64,000 nucleotides of DNA. Source: a bacterium. GTDB lineage: Bacteria > Chloroflexota > Chloroflexia > Chloroflexales > Kallotenuaceae. The stretch spans positions 1 to 64,000 of the forward strand of contig JADDQF010000054.1 of NCBI GenBank assembly GCA_016781505.1, written 5' to 3'. Below are positions 53,555-63,398 of the stretch, piece by piece. Numbering within the stretch: the first letter of the stretch is position 1; each line of letters begins with the position of its first letter. The position numbers and the translations under genes are program-made. The notes beneath the pieces were generated by a model, which made no database searches, was not told the DNA's origin, and worked only from the letters and a program-made list of their open reading frames with translations.

Positions 53555-54328
53555 ATGACCAATGGCACCGGGCAGCCGTTAATCACGGCACAAGGCCTAC
53601 GGAAAGAGTTTAACGGCAAGGTCGCGGTGGCAGGTGTGGATCTCAACGTCTACGGTGGCGAGATTTTTGGCTTTCTCGGCCCGAACGGCGCGGGTAAAAC
53701 CACAACCATTAAAATGTTGATCGGGCTGCTGCGTCCAAGCAGCGGCAATGCGTTTATCGGCACGCACGATATTCATGCTCATCCTATTCCGGCCAAAGCG
53801 CTGCTAGGCTACGTGCCCGACGAACCGGCGCTGCCTGACAAGCTGACCGCACGTGAGTTTTTTCAGTTTGTCGGCGGGCTGTACCGCATTCCACCAGCAC
53901 ATGTGGAACGCCGCGGCACCGAGCTTCTCCGACTGTTCGATTTGCAAGACCATGCGGACGAGCTGCTGGGCGGCTTCTCGCATGGAATGCGCCAAAAGAC
54001 CGCGCTCGCCGGGGCGCTGTTGCACGATCCCAAAGTGCTTTTTTTGGATGAGCCCACCGTCGGACTTGATCCGCGCAGCGCCCGGCTGATCAAGGATATT
54101 TTGCGTCAGCTCGCCGCGCGCGGCACGGCGGTCTTTTTGACAACGCATATTCTGGAGATCGCCGAGCGGCTGTGTGACCGGGTTGCCATTATTGCGGGGG
54201 GGCGGGTGATCGCCGCGGGATCGCTCAACGAGCTGCGCCAAGGCAGCACCGGCCAGTCATTGGAAGATATTTTCTTGTCGCTCACCGGCGGAGCAGAGTA
54301 CGCCGAGATCGCCGAAGTGCTTGCCTAG
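53555..54328 (+). CDS. ABC-2 type exporter ATP-binding protein
   Basis: A 257-residue ABC ATPase. Walker A GPNGAGKTT (42-50), signature FSHGMRQK, Walker B KVLFLDEPTVGLDP and switch histidine TTHILE are all present. GGAG lies seven bases before the ATG. It pairs with the large permease 74 bases downstream. Substrate unknown. Confidence 0.92.
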   Translation: MTNGTGQPLITAQGLRKEFNGKVAVAGVDLNVYGGEIFGFLGPNGAGKTTTIKMLIGLLRPSSGNAFIGTHDIHAHPIPAKALLGYVPDEPALPDKLTAREFFQFVGGLYRIPPAHVERRGTELLRLFDLQDHADELLGGFSHGMRQKTALAGALLHDPKVLFLDEPTVGLDPRSARLIKDILRQLAARGTAVFLTTHILEIAERLCDRVAIIAGGRVIAAGSLNELRQGSTGQSLEDIFLSLTGGAEYAEIAEVLA

Positions 54329-54402
54329 TGGTCGAAGGGTACAAGCCAGAAGTTGGCGCATCCTGACTTTTGGCTGTGCGCTGCGAACCTCCATCTGCTG
54401 CT

Positions 54403-56115
54403 ATGCGCTCCAACACTTCAAACCCAGGAACTCCATCCGTGCTCGGCGGGACATGGACCATCTTGCGCGCGCGCGCCCAGGTGGCGCGTAACACATTTTG
54501 GCGCGGCAAAATTGTCCGCAAAATATTGACCGTGCTCCTGCTGGTGCTGATGATCGGCGTGTCGTACGGTCTATACCGCTTCAGCGGCTTTGTGGTGCGT
54601 GGACTGCGCATCCTAGCCGCACGCGAAGCAACTCGCGATCTGTTTGCGCAGATCGGCAGCCTCGACCGAATTTTTGCTGCTGTGCCAAGCCTGACGCTCA
54701 CATCGTTTGCCATACCCATGCTGCTCAGCAGCGTTTCGTTCGCCTTATCCACGTTGTATCTCGCGCGCGATCTCGAGTCGCTCCTGGTGACGCCGGTACC
54801 TGTTCGGTCCGTATTTTTAGCACGCTTTCTTGAAGGCCTGGTTCCCACCTATACAATCCTCTTCGTGCTGCTTGCGCCCGCCTTGTTCGGCTACGGCCAG
54901 GCGCTGGGCTATGGCTGGGGCTTTTTTGTGGCGCTGGTGGTTGTGCTGCTGTTTTTACCGTTCTTGCCCGTTAGCGTCGGCACGTTGCTCACCATGCTCC
55001 TGGTACGCGTCATCCCGGCCAAGCGCCTGCGGGATGTTCTGACCGTGATCGGCGGCTTGTTTGGGCTGGTTGTGTATATCGGTTCGCAGTCGCTGAATCG
55101 GGTGGCGCGCAACCTGGTAACGCCCACAACGGCCGAACAGCTGCTGCGCTTTGATCTTCCGTTTTTGCCGACATCGTGGGGCGCGCGGCTGCTGATCGCG
55201 GCCGGCCAAGGCGACCTGCAACAGGTGCTTGTGTTTGGGCTTGGATATGGGCTGGCAACAGTCGGACTGTTCGTGGTCTGCATCATTTTAGCCGAACGGC
55301 TGTATTACCACGGTGTTGTGAGCATGGCCGGAACGCAGGGCGGACGTGTGCGCCGACGACGTGTGAGCGCCAGTGGCGCAGGGTTGTTTCGCGGACCGAT
55401 TGGTGCGATCATCCGCAAAGACCTTCGGATCTTGCCGCGCGACCTGCAGCAGCTGTCGCAGCTGTTGTTTCCGCTGGCCATTGCGGCCTTTTGGGTTTGG
55501 CGCATACTCACCGACACGGACTTTACCAGCAGCGACCTTGGCTCGTCGCCAACCGTAGTGGATTACGGCCTGGTTGCCACCGGCATCTTTGTGTGCATGC
55601 TGATCGCCAGCCATCTCGGATTGACCGGCCTCAGCCGCGAAGGCAAGAACTACTGGCTGCTCCATCTAGCGCCGATCGATCCGTGGACGACGCTTTGGGC
55701 TAAGTGGCTGATCGCATGGCTGCCCTTTGGAGTTGTCGGCACCCTGTTTGTCGCACTCATTGGGCTGCTGCAGCGACCGTCGCCGGGGCAGCTGCTGCAG
55801 GACTGGCTCTTGTTCCTGCTGACGGGCGTGGGGGTGGCCGGGATTACGGCTGGTTTCGGAGCGGCATTTCCGCGCTTTGACTGGCAGCAGCCTAAGAAGA
55901 TGACGAGCGCCCGCGCAGGCTGCATCGGCGCGTTGCTGTACTTTATCTACACCGCCCTGATGCTCGGCTGCGTGGCTGGGCCAACCTTTCTGGGGCCACG
56001 CTTGGGCGCGTGGCTCTACGCAGCCGGTTGGGGTGCGGCAGTGCTGCTTACGGGGCTTGCGCTCTGGTTACCGCTGCTGTTGGGAGCGAGCCGCCTGCGC
56101 CGCCTCGACGTGTAA
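54403..56115 (+). CDS. Large ABC exporter permease
   Basis: A 570-residue membrane protein with about 12 helices. It starts with a soluble lead, then helices from about residue 45 (ILTVLLLVLMIGVSYGLY), the family-like LYLARDLESLLVTPVPVRSVFLAR and later EGKNYWLLHLAPIDPWTTLWAKW. The ATG 54403 is chosen; a TTG (54370) or GTG (54376) start is possible and none has a good Shine-Dalgarno. Together with the ATPase upstream it forms an ABC-2 exporter of unknown substrate. Confidence 0.82.
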   Translation: MRSNTSNPGTPSVLGGTWTILRARAQVARNTFWRGKIVRKILTVLLLVLMIGVSYGLYRFSGFVVRGLRILAAREATRDLFAQIGSLDRIFAAVPSLTLTSFAIPMLLSSVSFALSTLYLARDLESLLVTPVPVRSVFLARFLEGLVPTYTILFVLLAPALFGYGQALGYGWGFFVALVVVLLFLPFLPVSVGTLLTMLLVRVIPAKRLRDVLTVIGGLFGLVVYIGSQSLNRVARNLVTPTTAEQLLRFDLPFLPTSWGARLLIAAGQGDLQQVLVFGLGYGLATVGLFVVCIILAERLYYHGVVSMAGTQGGRVRRRRVSASGAGLFRGPIGAIIRKDLRILPRDLQQLSQLLFPLAIAAFWVWRILTDTDFTSSDLGSSPTVVDYGLVATGIFVCMLIASHLGLTGLSREGKNYWLLHLAPIDPWTTLWAKWLIAWLPFGVVGTLFVALIGLLQRPSPGQLLQDWLLFLLTGVGVAGITAGFGAAFPRFDWQQPKKMTSARAGCIGALLYFIYTALMLGCVAGPTFLGPRLGAWLYAAGWGAAVLLTGLALWLPLLLGASRLRRLDV

Positions 56116-56155
56116 CGCGCTCTTCGATTAAATACCGGAGTGCCACCCTGCTGCG

Positions 56156-56184
56156 TTGACAGCATTGCCGCTGCCGATTATGCT
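56156..56184 (+). promoter_or_regulatory. Promoter TTGACA-N17-TATGCT of the ECF sigma gene
   Basis: A perfect -35 TTGACA (56156-56161) and -10 TATGCT (56179-56184, four of six) with 17-base spacing. It suggests transcription by the housekeeping sigma factor. Confidence 0.6.
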
Positions 56185-56264
56185 GCGTATCATGCAAAAA
56201 GCCGTTCTGATACACGTCTAAGATGCTCCGAGCCGAGAATAACGCTGAGCCAGAAGGAACAGCC

Positions 56265-56843
56265 GTGGATGATCTGACGGCAGTGCCGCCGCCGACGATG
56301 GACGATGCAGCCCTGATGCTGCTGCTACAACAACGTTCCCCAGCCGGCTTGGCTCAACTATATGATCGTTATGGCCGGCTTGTGTACAGCTTGTCAGTGC
56401 GCATTGTGCAAGATCCGGGAACCGCCGAAGAAATTACCCAAGACGTTTTTCTCCGCTGTTGGAACAACAGCGACCGTTACCAATCAGCGCAGGGGAGTTT
56501 AGCAACGTGGCTGCTCACAATCACGCACCATCGCGCGATCGACGAGCTGCGCAGCCGCAGAAGCAAGGCGCAGCGCAACGAGGTTTCGGTTGACGATCTG
56601 CACTATCTGGCTTCGGGTGATCCAGCGCTGGACGATGCGCTGCTGCGTGACGAAGTGCATAAATCCCTCCGCAGTCTGCCCGCAGCCCAACGCGAGGCGA
56701 TCGAGCTGATTTATTGGAACGGTCTCAGCCGCCGGGAAGTGGCAGACAAGCTGGCCGTGCCGTTGGGCACGGTGCACACGCGCCTGAGGCTGGGCATGGA
56801 GAAGCTGCGCGACACCTTTAGCCGGTTGTTCAGCGACGAGTGA
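56265..56843 (+). CDS. ECF-type RNA polymerase sigma factor
   Basis: A 192-residue sigma-70 family protein. Region 2 has [20 protein letters not shown] and [15 protein letters not shown], then [20 protein letters not shown]; region 4 has [20 protein letters not shown] and [20 protein letters not shown]. The start is GTG 56265 behind AAGGAA; an ATG at 56223 lacks a ribosome site. No anti-sigma gene is adjacent. The gene looks driven by its own housekeeping-type promoter. Confidence 0.9.
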   Translation: MDDLTAVPPPTMDDAALMLLLQQRSPAGLAQLYDRYGRLVYSLSVRIVQDPGTAEEITQDVFLRCWNNSDRYQSAQGSLATWLLTITHHRAIDELRSRRSKAQRNEVSVDDLHYLASGDPALDDALLRDEVHKSLRSLPAAQREAIELIYWNGLSRREVADKLAVPLGTVHTRLRLGMEKLRDTFSRLFSDE

Positions 56844-57091
56844 ATGTCGCACACGGCTCAGCGATCCCACCTCCCCTGCACATCCACCTTTCACTGCCTG
56901 CGCCCTTGAACAAAAGCCTGCCAACGCGCTCTGTGCAAACGCGCCTTGAACCTGCCCCGTTCCCTCTTTTCCGCCGCGCCACTCCCAACAGGATGCGGCT
57001 CGAGCTATTCCCATCACTGTGCTGGACCGAATCCTGCTGCACGGGCTTGGTTTCATCTGAGCGATCCGAGTCAGACAGCGAGGACAGATAC

Positions 57092-59152
57092 ATGACGCAG
57101 CATGCCCACACCAACCGGCTCATTGACGAGACCAGCCCCTACCTGCTGCAGCACGCCCACAACCCCGTCGATTGGTATCCGTGGGGGTCCGAAGCGCTTG
57201 AGCGAGCCCGCGCCGAGGATAAGCCGATCTTGCTGAGTGTAGGCTACTCGGCGTGTCACTGGTGCCACGTCATGGAGCGCGAAAGCTTCGAAGACGAGGA
57301 TACCGCCGCACTCATGAATGAGCATTTTGTCAACATCAAGGTTGACCGTGAGGAGCGGCCAGACATCGACGCGATCTATATGCAGGCAGTGCAGGCGATG
57401 ACACAGCACGGCGGCTGGCCGATGACCGTCTTTTTGACGCCGCAGGGCGAGCCGTTCTATGGCGGCACCTACTTTCCGCCGGAGCCGCGCTATGGCATGC
57501 CCAGCTTCCAGCAGCTCTTAAGCGCAATGTCCGACACCTGGCGTAATCGCCGCGACGATGTGCTGACCAGTGCGCGGGAGCTGACCGAGCATCTGGTGAC
57601 GGCCGAGCAGCTGAAGGCGGGAGCCGGAGGGCTCAACGAGCGGTTGCTCGACCAGGCTGCCAGTTCCATTCAGCAGCGGTTCGATCCGCGTTACGGTGGC
57701 TGGGGCAAGGCGCCCAAGTTTCCGGCGCCGCAGACGATCGATTTTCTGTTACGTCAATATCAGCGCAAAGGCGACGAAACCGTCCGGCAGCAGGCGGAGT
57801 ACACCCTGCTCCGCATGGCTCATGGCGGCATGTACGATCAGCTCGGCGGCGGCTTTCACCGGTATAGCGTCGACGAGAAATGGCTGGTGCCCCACTTCGA
57901 GAAGATGCTGTATGACAACGGCCAGCTGGCGCGCACCTATCTCCACGCATATCAATTGACCGGAAACACGGAATACCGCCGGATCGTGGAAGAAACGCTG
58001 GACTATATCATGCGCGAGATGACGGCTCCGGAAGGCGGCTATTACGCGGCGCAGGATGCGGACAGCGAAGGCGTCGAAGGCAAGTTCTTTGTCTGGACGG
58101 CAGCCGAGGTACGCCAGGCGCTGGGCGAGGACGCTAATCTGTTCGCCCAGATCTACGATGTGACTACACGGGGCAATTGGGAGCACACCAATATTTTGCA
58201 TCTGCCGCGACCGATTGAAGATATTGCCCGTGTGACCGGACAGCCGGTGGAGCGGCTGCGGGAAGTGGTGGAGCGGGGCAAGCGTACGCTCTTTGCGCTG
58301 CGCGAGCAGCGGGTTCACCCCCAGCGTGACGACAAGGTGCTGACGAACTGGAACGGCCTGATGCTGGCCGCCATGGCGGATGCCGGGCGTGTCCTTGATC
58401 GCCAGGACTATTTGGAAAGTGCCCAGCACAACGCCGAATTCGTCCTGACTGCCATGCGGGTCAATGGTCGGCTACGGCACAGCTACAAGGATGGCCAGGC
58501 CAAAGTCGAAGCATTCTTGAGTGATTATGCACTCTATGCCGAGGGTCTGCTCACGCTGTATCGGGCAACTTTTGAGCTGCGGTGGCTCCAGGCGGCCCGC
58601 GATCTTGCCGAGCATATGCTTGCGCACTTCTGGGATCAGGAACAGGGCGGCTTTTTCCAAACCAGCGACGAGCACGAGACATTAATTGCGCGGCCAAAGG
58701 ATTTGTTTGACGAGGCAGTTCCTTCGGGCAATGCCGTTGCAGCCCATGTGCTGCTGCAGCTCGGCGCGCTGTTGGGCGAGCCCGAGTACGACCGACGAGC
58801 GCGTGCAACGATCGAGCTCGTGACAAGCGCACTACAGCAGTATCCCAGCGCCTTCGCGACCATGCTCAACGCTCTTGATTTTGCGCTGGCGGTACCGCGT
58901 GAGGTGGCGATCATGGGCGAGCCGCGGGATGCGGCAACCCAGCGTCTGATCGATGCGCTGGATACCCGTTGGCTGCCGAATGTGATTGTGGCGGCGGCTC
59001 ATCCAGACGATACAGCGGCCGCCGAGCTTGTTCCGCTGCTACGGGAACGGCCCCTGCGTGACGGCAAAGCAACGGCGTATGTGTGTCGCTCATTTGTATG
59101 TAACCTGCCCACAACCGAGCCGGACGAGATGCTGCGTCAGCTCGACTCCTAA
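57092..59152 (+). CDS. DUF255 thioredoxin-domain protein (YyaL/SPATA20 type)
   Basis: A 686-residue protein. The N-terminal thioredoxin-like domain has [21 protein letters not shown] in pieces, [10 protein letters not shown] with C-x-x-C, and the [21 protein letters not shown] text ([13 protein letters not shown]); the rest is an alpha/alpha toroid (for example [17 protein letters not shown] and [13 protein letters not shown]). The start is ATG 57092 with GAGG upstream. The frame is open back to a GTG at 56840 overlapping the sigma stop, but that 84-residue stretch is proline/arginine-rich and probably not translated. Function of the family is unknown. Confidence 0.9.
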   Translation: MTQHAHTNRLIDETSPYLLQHAHNPVDWYPWGSEALERARAEDKPILLSVGYSACHWCHVMERESFEDEDTAALMNEHFVNIKVDREERPDIDAIYMQAVQAMTQHGGWPMTVFLTPQGEPFYGGTYFPPEPRYGMPSFQQLLSAMSDTWRNRRDDVLTSARELTEHLVTAEQLKAGAGGLNERLLDQAASSIQQRFDPRYGGWGKAPKFPAPQTIDFLLRQYQRKGDETVRQQAEYTLLRMAHGGMYDQLGGGFHRYSVDEKWLVPHFEKMLYDNGQLARTYLHAYQLTGNTEYRRIVEETLDYIMREMTAPEGGYYAAQDADSEGVEGKFFVWTAAEVRQALGEDANLFAQIYDVTTRGNWEHTNILHLPRPIEDIARVTGQPVERLREVVERGKRTLFALREQRVHPQRDDKVLTNWNGLMLAAMADAGRVLDRQDYLESAQHNAEFVLTAMRVNGRLRHSYKDGQAKVEAFLSDYALYAEGLLTLYRATFELRWLQAARDLAEHMLAHFWDQEQGGFFQTSDEHETLIARPKDLFDEAVPSGNAVAAHVLLQLGALLGEPEYDRRARATIELVTSALQQYPSAFATMLNALDFALAVPREVAIMGEPRDAATQRLIDALDTRWLPNVIVAAAHPDDTAAAELVPLLRERPLRDGKATAYVCRSFVCNLPTTEPDEMLRQLDS

Positions 59153-59290
59153 CCCTGACTCAAGCAGCCGGCCGGGCCACACGAAAATCTTCGGCGGCTC
59201 GGTCGGCTCACCTGGCAGCTAGGGCAGCATATCCCGGCGCTGCGCCTCCTCCCGCCGAGTCATAACTCCCGGCGGTGCTGTTCAAACGGA

Positions 59291-61399
59291 CTACCCGACG
59301 CGCACCGACTTTTTCCCGGCGCCCTTCAACAGCATGACTTGGGTATCACACATGGGCATATCGCCGGATGGCCGCACATAGGTGCCGTCAGGCCGCAGCT
59401 CATGAGCGTTCACGGTATCATGCAGGTAGCTTTCCAAAATCTCATCGCGCAGGCGCTGCACCAGATCGGCCTGATGCACCGGAAACAGCACTTCCACCCG
59501 CCGGTTAAGATTGCGACTCATCAGGTCGGCTGAGCCAAGGTATACCTCGCGCTTGCCACCGTTATGGAAATAGTAGATTCGGCTATGCTCAAGGAACCGC
59601 CCGATGACGGAGCGGACCCGAATACGCTCCGAGATACCCGGAACTCCGGGCCGTAAGCAGCATACACCGCGAATGATCAGGTCGATCTGTACGCCCGCTT
59701 TGCTGGCTGTGTACAGCGCTTCAATCATCTGCGGATCGGTCAGCGTGTTCATCTTCAAGATCAGCTGGCCATTGCCCTGCTCTTTGTGCCGCTGTATTTC
59801 GCGCTCGATCAGCCCTTGGAGCGCCTGCCGTGCGTTAACGGGCGCGACCAAAAACTGGCGATACGACCGCTGCGCGGAGTAGCCGGTGAGATAATTGAAC
59901 ACATCCGACGCATCCGCGCCAAAGTCAGGATTTACGGTCAGCAAACCGAGGTCGGTGTACAAGTGCGCGGTAGCCACATTATAGTTACCGGTGCTGAGAT
60001 GGACATAGCGTCTGATCCCGTCCCGCTCTTTGCGCACGATCAGGGCGATTTTGCAATGCGTCTTCAGACCGACCAGGCCGTACACCACGTGAACGCCCAC
60101 ACTTTCAAGCTGCTTGGCCCACTCGATATTGTTTTCCTCGTCGAAGCGGGCTTTAAGCTCCATCAGCACCGTCACCTGTTTGCCGTTTTCACGTGCCCGA
60201 ATCAATGCCTCGACCAGCGGCGTATTGCGGCCGACCCGGTACAGCGTTTGTTTGATCGCCAGCACCTGTGGATCTTCGGCCGCAGCCTGGATCAGATCGA
60301 CAACCGGCATAAACGAGTCAAAGGGATGATGCAGCAAAATGTCGCCGCTGTGGATGGCCGCAAAGGGATCGACCGCATCTTCCAGCACCTCCGGCACATG
60401 CGGCACAAATGGCGCATCCTTGAGATCGGGCCGGTCGATGTTATACAGCTGCATCAGCTGTGACAAGCCAAGCGGACCGGTCACGCGGTACAAGTCGTCG
60501 GGCGCGACCTCCATGTTTTCCATCAAGATGTCCAGCACATGCTGCGGCATTGACTGATCGACCGTAAGCCGCACCACTCGCCCAAATTGGCGCTGGCGAA
60601 TCCCGTGCTCGATCGTACGGAGCAAATCCGCCGCTTCTTCCTCCTGCAGATCAACATCGCCGTTGCGCGTTACCCGGAACGGATAGGTCTCCGCCACCGG
60701 CATACCCGGAAACAGCGCGCCAACATGTGCCGCAATCAGCTGCTCCAGCCACACAAAGACCTGCGTACCGTCATTCGCCGGCAACTGCATCAGCCGGGGC
60801 AACACTTCCGGCACCTTGACACGGGCGAACCGCTCGCCTTGGTGGCGATCCGCAATCACCACCGCCAGGCTGAGGCTAAGATTGGAGATATGCGGAAACG
60901 GATGGCCCGGATCAAAGGCCAGCGGCGTGAGCACCGGAAAGATTTCTTGATAAAAAAGCTTACGCCCAGCTTCACGGTGCGTGGGATCCAGCTCGTCATA
61001 GTTGCACACCATGATGCCGTTAGCCCGCAGCTGCGGCAGCAAATCCGTTTCCCAGCAGCGCCGCTGCAGCTCAGTCAGCTGCTCGACGACCGGCTTGATC
61101 TGCGCCATCTGCTCCTGCGGCGATAGCCCATCCGGCGATGGCTCGATCACGCCCGCATCGATCTGTTCGCGAATGCCTGCTACCCGCACCATGAAAAACT
61201 CATCCAGGTTGGACGAGAAGATCGCCATGAATTTGACACGCTCCAGGAGTGGATGACGAGTTTCCAGGGCTTCGCCGAGCACACGACGGTTGAACTGGAG
61301 CCAGCTGAGCTCACGATTCAGGTAGCGATCCGCGCCCAGCGGCGGTAGTTTAGGAAATTCTTCTCGAGCAACTAGTTTGCGTTTATTCTTTTTCGGCAT
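59291..61399 (-). CDS. ppk1: Polyphosphate kinase 1
   Basis: A 702-residue enzyme making long-chain polyphosphate from ATP. The N-terminus has YLNRELSWLQFNRRVLGEA; the catalytic domain holds the phosphohistidine H448 in GLKTHCK and the second active histidine H605 in RFLEHSRIYYFHNGGK, plus LSTGNYN and SADLMSRNLNRRVE. Length matches the family. GGAAGTG precedes the ATG. A TGCTAGAAT -10 lies at 61452-61460. Confidence 0.97.
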   Translation of the reverse strand: MPKKNKRKLVAREEFPKLPPLGADRYLNRELSWLQFNRRVLGEALETRHPLLERVKFMAIFSSNLDEFFMVRVAGIREQIDAGVIEPSPDGLSPQEQMAQIKPVVEQLTELQRRCWETDLLPQLRANGIMVCNYDELDPTHREAGRKLFYQEIFPVLTPLAFDPGHPFPHISNLSLSLAVVIADRHQGERFARVKVPEVLPRLMQLPANDGTQVFVWLEQLIAAHVGALFPGMPVAETYPFRVTRNGDVDLQEEEAADLLRTIEHGIRQRQFGRVVRLTVDQSMPQHVLDILMENMEVAPDDLYRVTGPLGLSQLMQLYNIDRPDLKDAPFVPHVPEVLEDAVDPFAAIHSGDILLHHPFDSFMPVVDLIQAAAEDPQVLAIKQTLYRVGRNTPLVEALIRARENGKQVTVLMELKARFDEENNIEWAKQLESVGVHVVYGLVGLKTHCKIALIVRKERDGIRRYVHLSTGNYNVATAHLYTDLGLLTVNPDFGADASDVFNYLTGYSAQRSYRQFLVAPVNARQALQGLIEREIQRHKEQGNGQLILKMNTLTDPQMIEALYTASKAGVQIDLIIRGVCCLRPGVPGISERIRVRSVIGRFLEHSRIYYFHNGGKREVYLGSADLMSRNLNRRVEVLFPVHQADLVQRLRDEILESYLHDTVNAHELRPDGTYVRPSGDMPMCDTQVMLLKGAGKKSVRVG

Positions 61400-61826
61400 G
61401 GGGCAACACTTCCTGCAAGTTCAACCATACCGCAAAGGGCTAGGCTGATCTATTCTAGCAGACACTGCGCAGTTCGTGCCAACAATCGTGCCATGAACGT
61501 ACGCCATGCGCCAAACTTCAGGCTATGGGCCGATAGTACTCTTTACACGCCCATACCCACACAATCGGCCAACTCCTGCCAATTGCAGCACCTGCCTGAA
61601 ATCAGTATGCTCAAGCACACACGACGCCGAGCTGTTGCAGGAACAGCGGTCCAGTATCCACAGCACCCTGCTTTGATCGCGTGTGCGTTCCCGTCGCGGC
61701 GCGCTAGCTGCGGCACCATACGCGTTCAGGGTTGACGGATATCAACGCAAAAGCCGACAACAGCCTTCTTTCAACCATTGGCATGGTACCGACCTCGCGC
61801 GCCATGCCTCCTCATCCGGAGCATTC
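61400..61826. other. 427-base gap between ppk1 and the small membrane protein gene
   Basis: It holds the ppk1 -10 (61452-61460). No gene, repeat or strong hairpin is seen in the rest. Confidence 0.5.
61452..61460 (-). promoter_or_regulatory. Extended -10 TGCTAGAAT of ppk1
   Basis: TGC before TAGAAT on the minus strand, about 53 bases before the ppk1 ATG. No strong -35. Confidence 0.5.
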
Positions 61827-62486
61827 ATGTCCAACGTCCAACCAAACCCTCCATCCGGCACAGCTCCTTTCCAGCCGCACAACGTGCCAGCCCCGCCCAC
61901 ATCCAACCGCAAGCTATGGGTCATTCTTGGGTCAGTCGTCGGAGGCGGCTGTCTGGTGATGGTATCTGGCGCCATCATCTTGATCGGCGTACTTTCGCTC
62001 CTGGGACGCCGAGTCGAAAGCACATTCGAGCAAATTAACAGTGGCCTTGAGCAGACCGCCGCTGCGCCGCCCACGCCGCTACCCGTCGGCGCTAGGAGTA
62101 CAGGCCGAGTTGATCGGACACTCTCACAAAGCATCGCGGTCATCGTGGCAGATCTGGAATTTGAGCAGGGCACCAGTATGGTAAAGCCCGAAGCCAGCCA
62201 CGAATTCCTGATCATCACCTATAAAACAACGGGCGGCACGCGGGCAGATGTGACACGTCTGCTAAACAACATCAAAGCTTCCACCCGCATCATGGACGAC
62301 ACAGGACAAACATTTGCGTGTTGTGCCGACGACTTGATGCACGCGAAGCAGCTGGATCAGCCCGTGTTCAACACGAACGGGAGTGTTTTCAAAGTTGCCT
62401 ACGAGGTTCCAACGAACGCCCAAGCCTTATTTTGGGTGGAAAGCAATCAATCCGGCGCGATATCCGGCAGGATCAAGCTGCGCTAA
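61827..62486 (+). CDS. Membrane-anchored protein with DUF4352-like outer domain
   Basis: A 219-residue protein starting at ATG 61827 behind GGAG. A proline-rich 30-residue lead is followed by one membrane helix (about 31-55, WVILGSVVGGGCLVMVSGA) and a beta-rich outer domain (about 100-219) like DUF4352 (HEFLIITYKTTGG, FKVAYEVPTNAQALFWVE). C-C in TFACCADD may form a disulfide or bind metal. Function unknown. Confidence 0.65.
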   Translation: MSNVQPNPPSGTAPFQPHNVPAPPTSNRKLWVILGSVVGGGCLVMVSGAIILIGVLSLLGRRVESTFEQINSGLEQTAAAPPTPLPVGARSTGRVDRTLSQSIAVIVADLEFEQGTSMVKPEASHEFLIITYKTTGGTRADVTRLLNNIKASTRIMDDTGQTFACCADDLMHAKQLDQPVFNTNGSVFKVAYEVPTNAQALFWVESNQSGAISGRIKLR

Positions 62487-62523
62487 ACCGGGCAGTAGCG
62501 AACGTGCCTTGCTGATCATGAAA

Positions 62524-62555
62524 CGCCAGCTTGGAGCAAAGCCTCCAGGCTGGCG
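62524..62555. terminator. Hairpin between the small membrane protein gene and tatC
   Basis: CGCCAGCTTGGAG (62524-62536) pairs with CTCCAGGCTGGCG (62543-62555), 13 bp with one wobble and a six-base loop. It lies between converging genes and can serve both. No U tract. Confidence 0.65.
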
Positions 62556-62599
62556 CTACATACCGCGCGCCTTGCAGCGAGTACATTTACGGGGCCGAG

Positions 62600-63385
62600 C
62601 TAGGAGCCGGCCACCACGGTTTTCTTGCGCGGCGCAAACAACGCCAACAGCAGGCCAAACTCATACAGCAAATACATCGGCACGGCGACAAGCGCTAAAT
62701 TCACGGGATCGGCGGTAGGCGTCACAATCGCCGCGATGATCGTGATAATCAGGATGGCGTAGCGGCGATATTTCGTTAGCGTTTTGCGCTCTACCGCTCC
62801 CAGCCAGATTAACGAGTACACCAGCACCGGCATCTCGAACAGCACGCCGTTCAGCAGCATCAAGCGTGTAAACAGTGACAAGAAAGATTCGACCGTGGGC
62901 TCGATGCGAAATCGTCCCGCCCCTTCCAACAGCAGAAAGTTAAGCGCCGCGGGAACGGTGATGTACCAGCCAAACACCAGACCGGCAAGAAAGCAGAGCA
63001 TAATAAACGGCAGCGCGGTGAAAATAATCTTACGCTCACGTGTCGTTAAGCCAGGCACGATAAACGCCAACAATTGGTAGATGATGACCGGCATCGCGAG
63101 GGAAATACCAATGCCTAACGCCACCTTAATCGCGTTGGTAAACACTTCGGCCGGCGCGACGGCTTGAAGTCCCGTCCCCGGTGGCGTTTGCTCATTTCTA
63201 ATGAACTCAATGAAACGGTATTGGTCGTAGCGTACCAGGATAAATCCGACGACAAGGCCAACGGCCAGCGCTAAAGATGCTTTGACCAGGCGATTGCGCA
63301 GCTCGATCAGATGCTCAAGCCACGACATCGCCGCGGGATCTTCGGGAGGCGCGACCGGCACGGGTGGTGTTTGGGTAGTTTGCAT
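62600..63385 (-). CDS. tatC: Sec-independent translocase subunit TatC
   Basis: A 261-residue six-helix membrane protein that binds twin-arginine signal peptides. Visible conserved parts are MSWLEHLIELRNRLVKA, the loop AFIVPGLTTRERK and FGWYITVPAALNFLL, then PVLVYSLIWLGAV. The start is ATG at 63383-63385, 13 bases after tatB ends; the longer frame upstream lies inside tatB. GAAGTG is a weak ribosome site. It forms the translocase with TatB. Confidence 0.96.
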   Translation of the reverse strand: MQTTQTPPVPVAPPEDPAAMSWLEHLIELRNRLVKASLALAVGLVVGFILVRYDQYRFIEFIRNEQTPPGTGLQAVAPAEVFTNAIKVALGIGISLAMPVIIYQLLAFIVPGLTTRERKIIFTALPFIMLCFLAGLVFGWYITVPAALNFLLLEGAGRFRIEPTVESFLSLFTRLMLLNGVLFEMPVLVYSLIWLGAVERKTLTKYRRYAILIITIIAAIVTPTADPVNLALVAVPMYLLYEFGLLLALFAPRKKTVVAGS

Positions 63386-63398
63386 GAAGTTCACTTCA

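Noticed and set aside
56840..57091. 84-residue N-terminal extension of the DUF255 protein overlapping the sigma stop (GTGA)
   Set aside because: The extension is Pro/Arg-rich with no domain, and the ATG at 57092 has a ribosome site and matches the family N-terminus.
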